Source: Lota lota | Taxonomy: Eukaryota > Chordata > Actinopteri > Gadiformes > Lotidae | Length of the DNA stretch: 64,000 nt | NCBI GenBank assembly: GCA_026745465.1 | Contig: JACYXH010000091.1 | Coordinates: forward strand, 1,796,501 to 1,860,500 | Reading direction: 5' to 3' | Shown: piece after piece, positions 51,605 through 64,000 of the stretch | How positions within the stretch are numbered: position 1 is the stretch's first letter | Layout: the number at the start of each line of letters is the position of its first letter | Made by a program: the position numbers and the translations under genes | Notes under the pieces: generated by a model | Told to the model about the DNA's origin: nothing | What the model saw: only the letters and a program-made list of their open reading frames with translations | Databases searched by the model: none

Positions 51605-52790
51605 AGGTCCAGTGTGTAGAATTTAGTGGCATCTATTGGAACGGACTTGGAAGAAATGGAATATAACATTCATAAGTATGTAATAATTAGTGTATAATCT
51701 CATGAAAATAAGAATTGTTGTGTTTACTTAGTTTGACCCCTTTATATCTATATGGGAGTGGGTCCACTTCCAGGGAGGCTGCCATGTTGCACCGCCATTG
51801 TTCTATAGTAGCCCAGAATGGACAAACAGCTCTAGAGAGAAAGCATTTTTAAGAAAATGCGTTTTGGCGTTATATGTGTCCTAGAAGCTTAACCCTCTCT
51901 CGGATGCGAACAACAACCACTGCACAGACGGTAAAATACTGAGGGGGATTATGATAAGTGGGTGTGCATTCTTTAATACATCCATGTTTACGTAATGTTC
52001 GTTTTTGAGGTAGTTTCCCTGTTTGAACACTAAAAGAAGGCTCTCACTCTTTTGGAGAAAGATGGTATACAAATGAAACTGTAGCGATACAACTGCATGC
52101 CATCATGTTATCAAACGCAACCTATATTCACGTACCGCAGTGCAAGTAAAAATTGGCTTGTAGCGCCGACTGCTATCGAGATGAATGATCAATACATATA
52201 ACAGAAAGCGAAAATTATAGGTCTATGAATGTAGTTTACCACCATGGATGCAATAAGAGGCCTGTGTGTGAGAAACGTAAAAGGCTGTTACCTCCACCAT
52301 GTCCTACAATATGTACAGTGTCCATGGTGACTATGACAAAGATACCCGAGTGCGATTGGACAGATTTATTCACAGGCTAAAAAGCCATAATAAAAAAAGA
52401 AATCGACCCTGGTGCACTTAAAATTAAAGTAATTTTTTCGCAAAAAGGGCAATAAATGTGTACGTGTACAGTCCCATTCAGCTCCATGATTTGTTATTAT
52501 TTTAGTGACATGGAAAAAACACCCGCAACTAACAATCACGTTCAATGTAGAAGGACCTTTACTTGTAAGCAATGACCTATAGTTTGACATTTACAGACTA
52601 AATAACTAAATACGATTCATAAATTGATCAAAGAACCATTCATGGTTTTCTCTCATTCATCACTTGACACTTAGCTACCCAATGCCATCATAGACGAGAA
52701 CATAATTTTGGAAGCACCGACTGGCACCTTACGCAACACAGGCCAGTACAGACCACCGCTAGTGGCCAAGTTTACACACCGGACCTTTAA
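51601..52790. mobile_element. non-autonomous TTAA-flanked DNA transposon (Kolobok-like)
   Basis: A 1,190-bp unit bounded by TTAA on both sides. Termini are AGGTCCAGTGTGTAGA on the left and, reverse-complemented, AGGTCCGGTGTGTAAA on the right (14 of 16 match). AG...CT ends with a TTAA target duplication fit Kolobok better than piggyBac (which usually has CCC...GGG ends). The interior has no transposase frame. It is inserted in the Tc1 pseudogene: removing the unit and one TTAA rejoins GAGTGG-TTTAA-CAACAGAG, consistent with Tc1 sequence. Therefore it is younger than the Tc1 copy. Confidence 0.88.
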
Positions 52791-53137
52791 CAACAGAGAA
52801 AGGTTCCGCACAATTCAGTTCCTAATCCCACAATCGTACTGAACAACCTGCAGCAAACCAGCCAAGACGAAGAGGGATTCATATATATATAATGAAAGAA
52901 AAACAACATACACCATAATAACATCATCATTTCCTAAAACACGTAAAAAGATAGATAATCTTAGAGATAGCCTAGATTTAACCGACAAATTAAGGGAGTG
53001 GTGAGGGAATGGCAGTTTTCTTTGCCATGGTTTCTGGGAAACCATGGCAACCCATCGATCATTTGACCGCTCGGCATCACTATAGGTCTGGGTGTGTATG
53101 TGTAGGTGTGTGTCCGTGCGCCGTCACAGCCTGTGTT

Positions 53138-53271
<134 letters not shown>

Positions 53272-54434
53272 CCTGCTAGCTAAACAGTGTATGCCTAGTT
53301 TCGGCACCATACACCACTGTGCTCCAGAAGCCTTCAGACATGCACATCACAGTCGTGTGCCGACACATTCTAATGGATGGGGACGTGAATGCGGTGTGGG
53401 AATGTGCCTTTACAAGTAATTGCCCATGGCCTTCGACAGAAGTTGCTGCATCGCATTCAATGAGTTGCGTGTTGGCCTGTCAGTCCTGCTTAGCCGTGTG
53501 TGAAGAGTCAAGTCGGGGAGGCAGCAGAAAGCCATCGGGGCACATTGCATGTATTCAGTCATGTAGGATCCCATTACGTCCATGGCTGTAGCTTTTGAGT
53601 GAGCCCGCGATCACACAGGCACTGTAGCACAACTAATGTACCACACTTGAAGGACTTGCTTTGCTCTAACTGCTTTTTGAACGGCAACCAATAGCATGGG
53701 TGTATTAGTTAGCGGGGGGATAAATTAGTAAAATCGACAGCACTCACTCTCACACACACACACACAACCACACACACACACATCTTGCCCAATACTGTAA
53801 AAGACGGTAGAACATATCGGGTTGAGTGATGGGTAGACATGCAGTAGAGGATCCCAGACTTGGACTCTAGTTCAGGGGAGTGTGGTGTTTTTTTCTTTTT
53901 CTTTTTTTCACAGGCCTGATTGTGTTTCCTTCACGTTTCTCCCCGTGTCGGTGGGCATGAACGGGTTATTTCTCGCAGCTAAAGCGGTGTCTTCACAATG
54001 TTAGGGAGGTGTTGGGTGGGGGAGTGTATTTGTCTTTGGTCGGACCGAGTCGAGTAGCCACAGCCAGGCAGACAGCTGGGGTCCTCCACCTGATGGATGT
54101 CCTGTCCAGACCCGTCAAGCAGAGTGTTATGGAAGAGCTGCAGCAGCCATGGGGTCAGGGGTTAGTGGAACCGCTCCAGATGATGACAGGGCTGCTGCTA
54201 GCAGGACTCATGGCCTAGGCTAGACTCACAGGGTGGGAGTCCTGTTTTGTCTTGTTGTTTGTTTAATTGTATGAGTTGGTATGTTAACTGCTTTGCGGGC
54301 ATGTGAATCTGTTTTTGATGGATGTCATGTCAGGTTTAAAAAAAATCGAATTATCTCTTATACAAATTCTCCCTCCCTCTCCCTCTCCCTCAAAATTGTT
54401 CTCGAACTACTCACACCCATCAACTCCCGCCCAC

Positions 54435-54439
54435 GTACA

Positions 54440-54492
<53 letters not shown>

Positions 54493-54535
54493 ACACGTAC
54501 ACGTACACAAACACACACACACACACACACACACA
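54435..54535 (+). repeat. (CA)n array with GTACAC interruption
   Basis: CA, then CGTACACGTACACGTACA, then CA. Confidence 0.96.
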
Positions 54536-57500
54536 GCTCAGTGACTCAGAAGGAGAGGGTCCTCCACAGGGACATGGGTCTGCATAGGGCCATGCAGCGG
54601 TCGTCCACCTCCATTTATGTGACGCAGTGACTCCGTGGTGCGGGGTCAAAGATCACCACTGCAATCGGAAATGAATTTGACTTGGGAATAAATCACACAA
54701 CATATAAACCAGTTTTCTTTTCCAGTGTTGCGTGTCATTTTTTTTTTATATATAAAAGATAAATACAAGGCCGTTCCCCTAATGGAAAAAAAACACATCA
54801 ATAGAAACCAATTGAAAGTATTACATCAGTTTACAAAGAATATCCATGCTCATCGCATCTAAATCAAAGTTTAATATCGTTGCCGATCTGTTTAGTGACT
54901 TCATACTTGTAGTTAGAACTGAGGAATTTCTTAAAGTACTAGCTATAATATTCATACATTTGATATGGACATCTTTTAAGGCCTGAAGGAAAGAAAATAA
55001 ACTTGATGAGAGAGATGTTCATTTATTTTTCATACAGTATCCATCTTTGACAGGTATGGTTATGATATGTTGTCTTTAAAGCTACTTTTCTATATGAGCT
55101 CAATATAACGAAAAACAAACGACTGCCTTTGTAGAGGTATAATTGTTTTTAATTAGTCCTGTGGAGGTGAATGTACCAGCGTGGATCTCAGTATCTATCA
55201 GCCTATTTCCTTAAAGTACCAGAATATAAACAAGTGTCTCTAAAACACCCTTCATTTCTAGGTGGAGGGTGAGCCATGGTAAATGAAGAGAACGCATGGT
55301 TGTAAAAAAGACACTATTAGCATTTAAGGAATCCTTCCTCTTATCTTCAGATTTATGTCTGCTGTCTGAACCAAGAGCAAAGACATGGACTGGTAGTTTA
55401 TACCATTTTATACCATTGGCTATAACTGTATGGGTTGTAGTATTGGGGTAGTAGTACTAGGAGAGCATATAGAAACAGATTATATATATATATATATACC
55501 TTCATTATATTCAATGATTATAATCACAGTTTATTAAAACTCCAATTAGCTTAATTTCTTTATTAAATTCATGAATTTCCTTTCAATGGAACGTCTTTTT
55601 TTTCTCCCTTTTGTTTATTGAATTTATTACATTAATCAATTTCCTTTTAATGAAAATGTCAATAACACATGTTGTAAATCATGATTCAAGTACTTAAACA
55701 TATGATAAGGGAAGTATTTTTCTCGTTGAATTCATCATGAACATGAACATTAAATCACAAATTATGAATTGTTACTAATGGCAATGTCTTCCATGCTAGT
55801 GTTCCAGCAGGCTTGGCATTTAAAGAGCGTGGGAAGAATGAGCCCGAGGTGTTCCATCTGTGCTTCCACATAAAAATAAAGTTCTACTCCTGCAATGCTG
55901 TCCTAAGGAAGCTGCCATTCAAAGAAAGCCTAACAACCCACACGGCAAAAGCATTACACACCTGTGACACATATTCTGAAGAAGGCTGCCCAAAATGCAA
56001 AAAATACTGTGAAGCGCAGTGAATCTGGGACTGATTTGGCTTCAAGTGCATGTCCGTATCCCTCTAATTAAAAGAAATGGCTGGGTGTCCATGTTCTTGG
56101 AAACAATTGTGAACTTGATATTCCATAGCTACATTTTGTTCGCATAATATAAACAATATAATACAGCATATTTGTCAAGTAAAAACAACTGTTCGGGTTG
56201 TATTTGATCAATTAAGCATTCAAAAGGCATACAATCACAATGGCAGCCCTACGAAACTCATCTTTCATAACCTCTGTGCCACAACAGACAAGACAGTCAT
56301 TTAATAACTGATGGTGGCTGCAAGACCTCTGGCAATACGATTGTGATATTACACTGCCTTGTTTTCTAATTGGCATTCTCAAAGGTAGCAATCCCTCAAC
56401 TCCAATTCATTGGGTCAGAAGCTTAATTTATATTGTCTTCACTTCCCATGTGTGATTGTCCTCCTCTGACAGGATGTGGGTTGTCATGGTGTCACTTTAT
56501 TGAACAATAACTGTTAATCTAGCTCATGTCTGCAGGTTTACCATTTTACAGACAAAGGCAGCATTGAAGAGCAAGGAAGCCACTTGCAACGGACAATCCA
56601 ATGTGTATTTACTTTACTGCAAATATTTTCACTCTCTTATTCATGCTTTGATAGAAAGGATTTCAATGAAGGTTTATGCTTGTCAGATCGGCAAAAATCA
56701 GTAAGGAGATATCCACGCACCAATTACAAAACAAAAGGTTTTCCCAGGGAACCGTGAATGACAAGTCACAAATGGCGCTAGACTACTATGTGCAATAATA
56801 TGCACATGGCAGTTCATCCATTGAGACCTCAGTGAGTCTGATTCAGGGGACTGCCGGAATAGCTACCATAAATGGTTGACTGCATTACGCATTTGAGTGG
56901 CACTGTGTATCTGGACACTGTTGACAACCACTCTGAGGTCATAATTGAATCTGCCGTAAACCATGTCCAACCACAATCACTGGGTGATTTATATTAAATC
57001 AATATGAAAGATGCTTCAAACAAAAGAACAATTGCGACATAAACATTTTGTCATTCGAGCCAAAACGACCAACATCTCAAACCACAGAATGACCTTTTGG
57101 CCGGCCATTATCGATTGTATGCCACATGTCAATCAATGCTTCTTCTCCTTCAACTCAAACTCAAAAGACTGTATAAGACAGTCAGTGAACCAATACACAT
57201 CACATACAAAACTGGAACTGTTACAGTTTCCTAAATTTTGACTTCAACCAACTAAACAACCAATCACTCACTGGCTACTAGATTAAGAAATTTGTATATT
57301 GTATTCTACTCACAGCGATATGGTCGATGTGGTTAATGGGCCAATAATCATCATGTTGTGATACACGGTGTTAAACAAATCTGAAATCGTGTTAATATGT
57401 TGATATATAATTCAGCTGCATCAGCTATTTGCTGACAATACAATGAAAGGCTAATTGCAACTTGCTAAGTGATAAGCTATAATATGATTATACTAAAAGC

Positions 57501-58110
57501 CACATTTAATATATTTTGAGTTGACACAATTAGTTAGTTGTGTTGTGTCTTTAAAGAGATCCCTGAGAATGTGTCGCTGTGCAGCATTGACAGGTAAACA
57601 TGCCGACAGTGCGTGTTGTGTCATATCTTGGTCTACCTAAATACTCACTGAACAGCTGGCACTATCACGTTGGTGCTGCTAAATATTATTACTAAATATG
57701 GCTGATCATTTATTTTCAATTATTTTAATTTCACATTTCCCACTAACGTTTATTCAAAGATCTATTGTTAACTCTGTGTGAGACTTTGTTAAATTATAAC
57801 GAATGAATCTAGCGGGCAAAAACCAGAATGTCTTGCAGAAGGAAGGCCCACTGTGCAATGCTTGTGATTTAAACAGACCCCCAGGCTGTGCATGATGACC
57901 TATGTGTTCATTTCATCTGAGTTTCAATGTATTCTGTCATGTGACAAGCAGTATCTGGCATTGTCACTCTATCACTTTAGTAATAGTGATAGTAGTAGCA
58001 GTAGTAGTAGCAGCAACAGTCGTAAATCAGTCATGTATGAAATTTACAAATTTTTGAATATACATAGCATTTTAAAAGAGGACAACATTTGTACATGACT
58101 TTGAAAAGAC

Positions 58111-58114
58111 CACG

Positions 58115-58153
<39 letters not shown>
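58111..58153 (+). repeat. (CA)n microsatellite
   Basis: About 21 units. Confidence 0.96.
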
Positions 58154-58155
<2 letters not shown>

Positions 58156-58952
58156 ACGAGCAGAGCTGCGTTTTGAATTTGAAGCAACAACTTGAAGAGA
58201 CGAGTAGCTACGGTCAGTTTAAAATAGAACAGGGTCAGTGATGCAGCTAGTCATGGGAAACCAACCCTTTTCTTTCAGTAATCAGTATTGGGTGAGATGC
58301 ACACTTGTACACCCACCTACACAGTACTAATTAAAAACATCGCTCTACAAAGTCAGTTATTCATTTTGATTGATCTCTTATAGACAATTCGTTTTAAACA
58401 CAACATCCCATAACACTCACTACCTGACAAGCATTTCTTTCATTCCAATTCAAATTAGATTTGACACGGCAGACAAAAATGGCAACAGAAAAAATATCCA
58501 AATGTCAATGAGAAAAAGGAGGAAACTTCAAAGGTACAAATAACAGGGTTACTCTGTCTTAGGTTGCAAGAGGTGCAAAGGGTGTACTTTTAATATAAAA
58601 CTACAATGATAGACACATATTGAATACCACATGAATCAAAAGAAGGCAACCAGCCACAGCAAGGGCATCCAAAGTCACCAAGGTTGAGCAGTGATCTGAC
58701 TTCGCTGCAACAATAACCCAGCTCCTCTTCTCTCCTCACACTTTCACTGCTGCAAGCAGCAATTAAAAATACCTATCAATTTACTTTGGCCCTTTTCAAC
58801 CTCCTCGTTCACTGCTTTGTTTTACATCAGTCTCTATATCTTCCCCCACACACTCACGCGTGCACAGACACAGACAAACACACATAGCTCACTTATAAGG
58901 AACTTATTTAAGACAGACCTTTTTATGTGCGCTGATGCTTATGCATTCAATC

Positions 58953-58954
58953 TG

Positions 58955-59011
<57 letters not shown>

Positions 59012-59015
59012 GCGT
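58953..59015 (+). repeat. (GT)n microsatellite
   Basis: GT with CG interruptions at both ends. Confidence 0.96.
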
Positions 59016-59539
59016 GCACGTTGGCGGACCTAGGCTTCGGCGACGGCTTGCCGGTGTCATCACCGTTTGAGGCACCGGAGGGGTACTTGGCCTTGCCAGC
59101 TGTGCTGAGGATTGCAGGGATGCAAACGTAATTTACTATCATTTCATTGCAACTCATCAGTCCCAGCCTCACAGAAGTGGGTGTATGTGTGTCTGTGTCG
59201 GCGAGGGGGTGGTGAGGCGATGACAGGTGTCCACGGATACTTAACAAGGCTCCGCTTTGCTGCATTTTACAGCCCAGACACATGATACGAGCGATGGCAT
59301 TTGAAAAAGGGACAGAAGGCCACTCTGAATGGGTATAATGAAATAGTATTTTCGGTCATAGACCCATCATTAAAGTGAAATCTGATGAGCTCTCTGGACG
59401 AATTCAAATGGCTGTAGTCAATATCGTAGTGAATATGCATTTCAGGTTTATGGGTTCTCAAGTCTATTAAGGCTTACTTCCCGCTGTTTGTCTCTGTTTA
59501 GTATTCACCGTGTATCTGTGGATACCTATTGTTATTGTC

Positions 59540-60180
59540 GCGGTTGGGTATTATTATTCTTGATTGGTAACGCTTATATCTCCGCGGTGGACAAATCAAA
59601 CGTTTTCAAATTTCGGGGATTTGTACATATCCCCGGTAAGCAGGTCTCGAAAAAGTCTGCCTGCAAATTGCGCATAGGGGGCGCTATAACATCCGGTCAG
59701 ATTTAAACGATCAGCACGTCCGCCCCTATGGATGAACATTTCTGAAACTTGGTGAATATGCCTTATTTCACATGCTGAACATTCTATCCTCTAGGGACCA
59801 TGAAGTCAGTCAGATTGTCAGGGTAGATTTAGCTGTACAGTGAACATTTCGAAAATCTTCATCTACAGAACCAGAGCTTCCCATGAAAAACGGATTTCAG
59901 ATAAATGATCTGTGGGCTTGTCTGAGCTTAAATCTTTCATCGATCTTTGATTTGGCCAGGTTATGGCAAATTCAAAATATGCAAATGATCGAACATTATA
60001 TCAGCCATTAGTCAGCTTCAGAAGGGAGCAGGAACTTGACACTTGGCATGCACATAGAGGACACCTCCCTTCACATCTGATACAATTTCGATGTAGATAT
60101 CCCATTCCATGACGTCACAGTGTTAATTAACGTGATCGCTCTTAAGCGTAATTCACCAATTCGCCAACAGGTGACAGAAT
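59540..60180. repeat. probable old interspersed repeat
   Basis: Phrases such as GCGCATAGGGGGCGCTATAA and AACTTGGTGAATATGCCTTA resemble abundant teleost repeats that I cannot name. There is no second copy in this window, so the call is from memory only. Confidence 0.3.
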
Positions 60181-60661
60181 ATCACACATAAATGGCATCT
60201 ACTATGAAACCACTGTGTCTGTGGCAATATTTCACACGTAAACGCCACCTACTATGAAACCAATGTGTGTGTGTTTGTGTGTGTGTCTCTGTCTCTGTGT
60301 GTGTGTGTGTCTCTACCTGGTTCTTTATATTTGAAAATATAACAATTTTCAGAATAGAATTGGATGCATTGGTTTGACGTTCGCCTGTCCAAACTGAGGC
60401 CTCTCTACAACGCAGGCTGGGCCATAATGGGCTACACACATCATTTCTCAATGGTCCGTTTTGAAGGTGGCTGTTGACACTTCAAGACACTTTAGAAACA
60501 TGTTCGGGGATTATTTAGATGTATTTACTTCCAGTAAACCGCTTTATAAGCCATACATCCGCCACGTATGGAAGACCACTCCCTCTTAAAACATAGTGTG
60601 ATTTGAACCCAGCAACACACATGTCCATTTAGTGGACAAATGGACTGACACAGGGACGTGG

Positions 60662-60828
60662 GGTCGCCGGTTTGAGTACGACCTCGACCGCGCATTTTGC
60701 GAGACGTGGCGCGGACGCAGGGTCGCCGGTTCGAGTACGACCTCGACCGCGCATTTTGCGAGATGTGGCGCGGACGCAGGGTCGCCGGTTCGAGTCCGAC
60801 CTCGACCGTGCGTTTTGCGAGACGTGGT
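60662..60828 (+). repeat. 59-bp tandem repeat x3 with a tRNA B-box
   Basis: Unit starts GGTCGCCGGTTCGAGTACGA and ends GCGGACGCAG. Starts at 60662, 60721 and 60780 (exactly 59 bp apart); the last copy breaks off near 60828. The third copy has GGTTCGAGTCC, a perfect polymerase III B box in a T-arm-like hairpin, and the others have GAGTAC. Very GC- and CpG-rich. Confidence 0.93.
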
Positions 60829-62507
60829 GGTTGATGAGCGACGACCGCGCCGGCGACTCGCTGTGAAAGGGCGGCCGCTGGCGGTGCGTGGGCTGTGAAT
60901 ACCTCGTGTGACTGCTGCAGTCCTAGTTACAACTATCTTTTTGTTTGCATCATTCGAATCACAAAGACCGATCAAGACCCAACTCTCATAAACCAGAAAA
61001 TACTTTATTTTCTAGCTATAATTCCCACTGTGTCAGATTCCCTGTGATTGGGCAATTACATAGCCAAAACATTCCATTACGTCTTTCCCCCAAACAAACT
61101 TTTCTGTTGAAAACCAATCCATATGTCCAGTGTCAAAGGATTTCTTTGCAATAAGAGGCGTTGGAATTGGAATTGGAAATTTGACAGCTTCTGCAACTAC
61201 ACTTACTGTTCACCGGGGACTGATGTTAATAATTCTGGAGAGAGGTCTTGACAAACCATGTCGTTGAATACACTGATGGCCTGGGTGACCGGTAGTGACT
61301 CATGCTAATATGCTATTAATTATTTTAGTTCTTCACTCGTGCTTTTAGTTTTTTCTAAATGTACATTTTCAAACAAGATAGCAGAACAATGAATCACTTT
61401 GATTGATTAAAACTTACCAAACCGTGCGTGAAAAATGAATGAATAAAGTCAGTGGCTATCAGTGATCCGTTTCTGAGGATGACCTGGGGGCAGCTCACCA
61501 CCGATACAAACTCACAGTCAACTGGTACTACATGAGGCCTGACGTTATCCTGATGCCCAGGACATCACACTGCAGTGGGACATACGAGTCCAGGCTAAAG
61601 TCTCACAGTTTTCACCCCTTGAGGCAGATAAACAAACAGAAACATTGCATTTTTAATGGAAGGAAAGCAGGAGGGCATGCATAATTCCTCCGTCTAATGT
61701 TCTGTGCTCGCGGCCAGAATTGAGACACAAACCATATCCAGACATGTCAAGCCAAATTTGGGATCTTATCATGAAATATTTACCGGTAACTAAATTATAG
61801 TAAAAGCCATGTAGAGGGTGCAGATGGTTCTTATCAAGTCAGATATTAGATGTGCCAGTTTGAGAATTGGGTGGGCAAAAAACTACTACTTCGGCATTTA
61901 CCTGAACTCCACTGATTACATCTCACACTGAAAGCCCAGGAGAGGGAAAGGTAATGTTATAAAAAATAAATGTAGAACTTAATCAAGTCAGCGGTCCAGA
62001 CAAAATGCTGGTTCTGACGTGCTTCTGCAACTCATTAAAACTTTGACAGTTAAACAAGCAGAAAGCCGTGGCAAAGCTTATTTTGAAGATTGAAAACTAA
62101 AGGTCACATATCGATGTAAGAAGTTTTGTTTGGTATTAATTAAAACCATAATTTGCCTTTTAATGTCAGCCTTTAATTTAATAAGCACCATGTTCCTTTA
62201 ACTTTACTCTAACACTGTGCATTACATATTTGAAAAAGTGAAAATGCAAAGGGAATAGCCAAATATGTCTGATCACCATTTTTGCTTTGATGCATCAATA
62301 ATAAACACTTTATTAATCATAAACAATATGAATGTGTTTCCACTATTACACAGATTCCCCATCATGATCACTCTTCCCTGCTACATGTGTTAAGGTTTGT
62401 AAGGATTGCATGGACTATGTTGTTTCCTAATAAAAGGTGTGAGTTTTCTAAGGAGCCTTTATTAATGAGACCGTTGTGTCCACATCTAATGGGTTCGGAG
62501 TGCCTAC

Positions 62508-62654
62508 CTCTTCATCTTTGCTCTGCTCAAAGGCAAACTCCACGGTGGGCACAGCCAATTGGTTGGCGAAGAAGCTCACATCTCCTGGCAACTGCAAGGA
62601 GCTGACGTTGGGCCCGGGGCAGTTCCCACCACGCATGCAGCTCAGCAACTGTCT
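62508..62654 (-). CDS. naaladl2: naaladl2 internal exon (end of peptidase-like domain), partial gene
   Basis: A 147-bp exon, phase 0 at both ends, 49 codons. The acceptor is a pyrimidine-rich stretch ending in ATCACAG (AG at 655-656 on the minus strand) and the donor is GAG|GTAGGC. A second in-frame AG six bases further in (start at 62648) is possible. The peptide contains SCMRGGNC followed by LPGDVSFFANQLAVPTVEFA, which I recognise from memory as the NAALADL2 version of the M28B segment that in glutamate carboxypeptidase II reads GSGNDFEVFFQRLG. There is no histidine in this exon and the GSGxD-type motif is degenerate, consistent with a non-catalytic relative. The protein is expected to be a type II membrane protein with this part extracellular (family knowledge). 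Identity confidence comes mainly from the four downstream exons joining in phase. Confidence 0.9.
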
Positions 62655-64000
62655 CTGTGATCACAGGGACCGGAGGGCACAAATATTAACGTTAAGGCAA
62701 TATTGTGTGGCACGCGCACACAATGAAGAAACCAAACAACCAACATTTTCATCTTTGCTTGTTAAACAACACACAAGTGGACGAAGGGAGAGACAATGGC
62801 TGAAACGAAGGCAAGGCGGAAGATGACATCACTCTCCCACTCTTGGCCCCGTTATAGTGATTACAGTCGGGTGGCATAGCAAGTTTCCTTTTAGAGTCCC
62901 AACCCATTTAGAACGACGAGTGAAGCACTTTGGTACGTTTTTTCATTTTTTTCTTCCTTTCTTCCGTTTCTCCTGGCGCCACCGGCTAGGTCCTATGAGG
63001 TTCCCCCAACAGGGCATTCATTAGGATTGGCCGCGTTCAGTCTGTCTGTGCAAAACCGCTTATCGATAGTCAATCTTTTAGCCACAGCGGTAGCCAGGAG
63101 GCACGCGGCACTCAAGTACTTAGAGGTATTAGACCTCAACGCCCCCGGCCCGACCGACCAGACCACCGCAGTGATTTCACTGTTATATACTATATCTGAC
63201 CCTTGAAATGAAACACAAACACATTGGATGCTATGCATGCCATGCAGTATACACTGCATTGTAGCCTAATGATTGCATCATTAATGGTAGGATCTAACCT
63301 GGTTTTGTCTCGCCCAAAGGGATGGAAAAAGAGCAGAACAAGAGACGAGCAAAAATAATAATACAAAAATATACAGATATATACATATACCATGAAAAAT
63401 GTAACTACCTTAAAGCTATTATTAAATTCCCCTATTTGTGACTTGACTTGCAATCAAAAAAACAGAACAATAAGAAATACAAAGAGAATGAAAGAGATAA
63501 TGACTTCATTGTGGGGGATAGTTGGCAAGAGACAAGCACAATAGACGCAGAGAAAACTAAAGACAAAGTAGCAGGGAGAATAGGTCATTTCAGCCCACAC
63601 ATTGATGCAGTGAGGATCAATATTTAATTTCTTTGTCTGCTATGATAAGGAGAGAGTGAAATCTTTTTTTCGTTGTGAAATCTGTGCTCGCTGGGATATA
63701 CTGGCCAGTTTTGGAATGTAATACACAATACCCTCAGTCCGGCGGATCTGCTCACAGAGTTAATACAACGCGACGGCTGACAAGGTTATGTAAGCACACA
63801 CATAATACCCACATCAGTTCAAGTCCAAGTTGCGTGCCATATCAGCTGGGACGATACCATGGCATAGGTCTAGGTCTACATGCCCCATTTTATGATGCTT
63901 TACTAACAAATGCAAGGTTAGTAAATGATGATTACAAAACGAAGGTAAAAGATGGCTTTTCAAATGCTTTTCATTAATGTATGTGGTGTTTTGTGGTGTT
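62655..64000 (-). other. naaladl2 intron, 5' part beyond window
   Basis: No further naaladl2 exon recognised before the window ends. The minus-strand frame at 62993-63259 has complex composition but no family I know. Confidence 0.6.

Noticed and set aside
55813..56022. 69-codon frame with several cysteines
   Set aside because: No recognised zinc-finger spacing, no homology recalled and no splice signals tied to it.
60662..60828. CRISPR-like array
   Set aside because: Contiguous tandem units with no unique spacers, in a vertebrate intron.
60586..60975. 129-codon minus-strand frame
   Set aside because: It is translation of the 59-bp tandem repeat.

Overview
This is a microsatellite-rich stretch of a ray-finned fish (teleost) genome. 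It is mostly intron and contains no compact operons, no CRISPR array and no prokaryotic features. The teleost call rests on the dense (CA)n/(GA)n arrays, a Tc1-like transposase relic, a TTAA-flanked non-autonomous DNA transposon, tRNA-derived SINE pieces with a LINE-type tail, and split coding exons.

One gene can be supported: the 3' end of naaladl2 (N-acetylated alpha-linked acidic dipeptidase like 2, a member of the M28B / transferrin-receptor family). It lies on the minus strand. Five coding exons are read right to left: 62654-62508, 40536-40447, 22613-22520, 14715-14517 and 8608-8362 (stop). They join in phase (0, 0, 1, 2) and have GT donors and AG acceptors. Together they encode the end of the peptidase-like domain and the whole helical, TfR-type dimerisation domain, about 258 residues. 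The four complete introns are about 22.0, 17.8, 7.8 and 5.9 kb. Earlier exons lie beyond position 64000.

Layout. 1-8250 is the region downstream of the gene, with a SINE head (611-672), a SINE/LINE-type tail (1839-2030), two copies of a CpG-rich dispersed repeat (1453-1838 and 5365-5747), a C34 run and an (ACT)n array. 8362-14715 holds the last two exons and an intron with a degenerate 79-bp minisatellite and one copy of a second dispersed repeat. 14716-22519 holds long CA/GT arrays and a perfect 18-bp hairpin. 22614-40446 holds a 156-bp foldback, a Ty3/Gypsy RNase H fragment flanked by direct repeats, and two poly-G plus (GA)n polypurine tracts. 40537-62507 holds a GC-rich retroposon-like block, the second copy of the 11.4-kb repeat, a Tc1 pseudogene split by a 1.19-kb TTAA element, and a 59-bp tandem repeat carrying a tRNA-type B box. 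62655-64000 is further intron.

The most biologically interesting points are the 3' splice site of the penultimate naaladl2 exon, whose pyrimidine tract has been replaced by a UG/CG repeat touching the AG, and the nested transposon at 51-52.8 kb. I see no evidence for a new multi-gene system. Almost all long open frames here are microsatellite translations.
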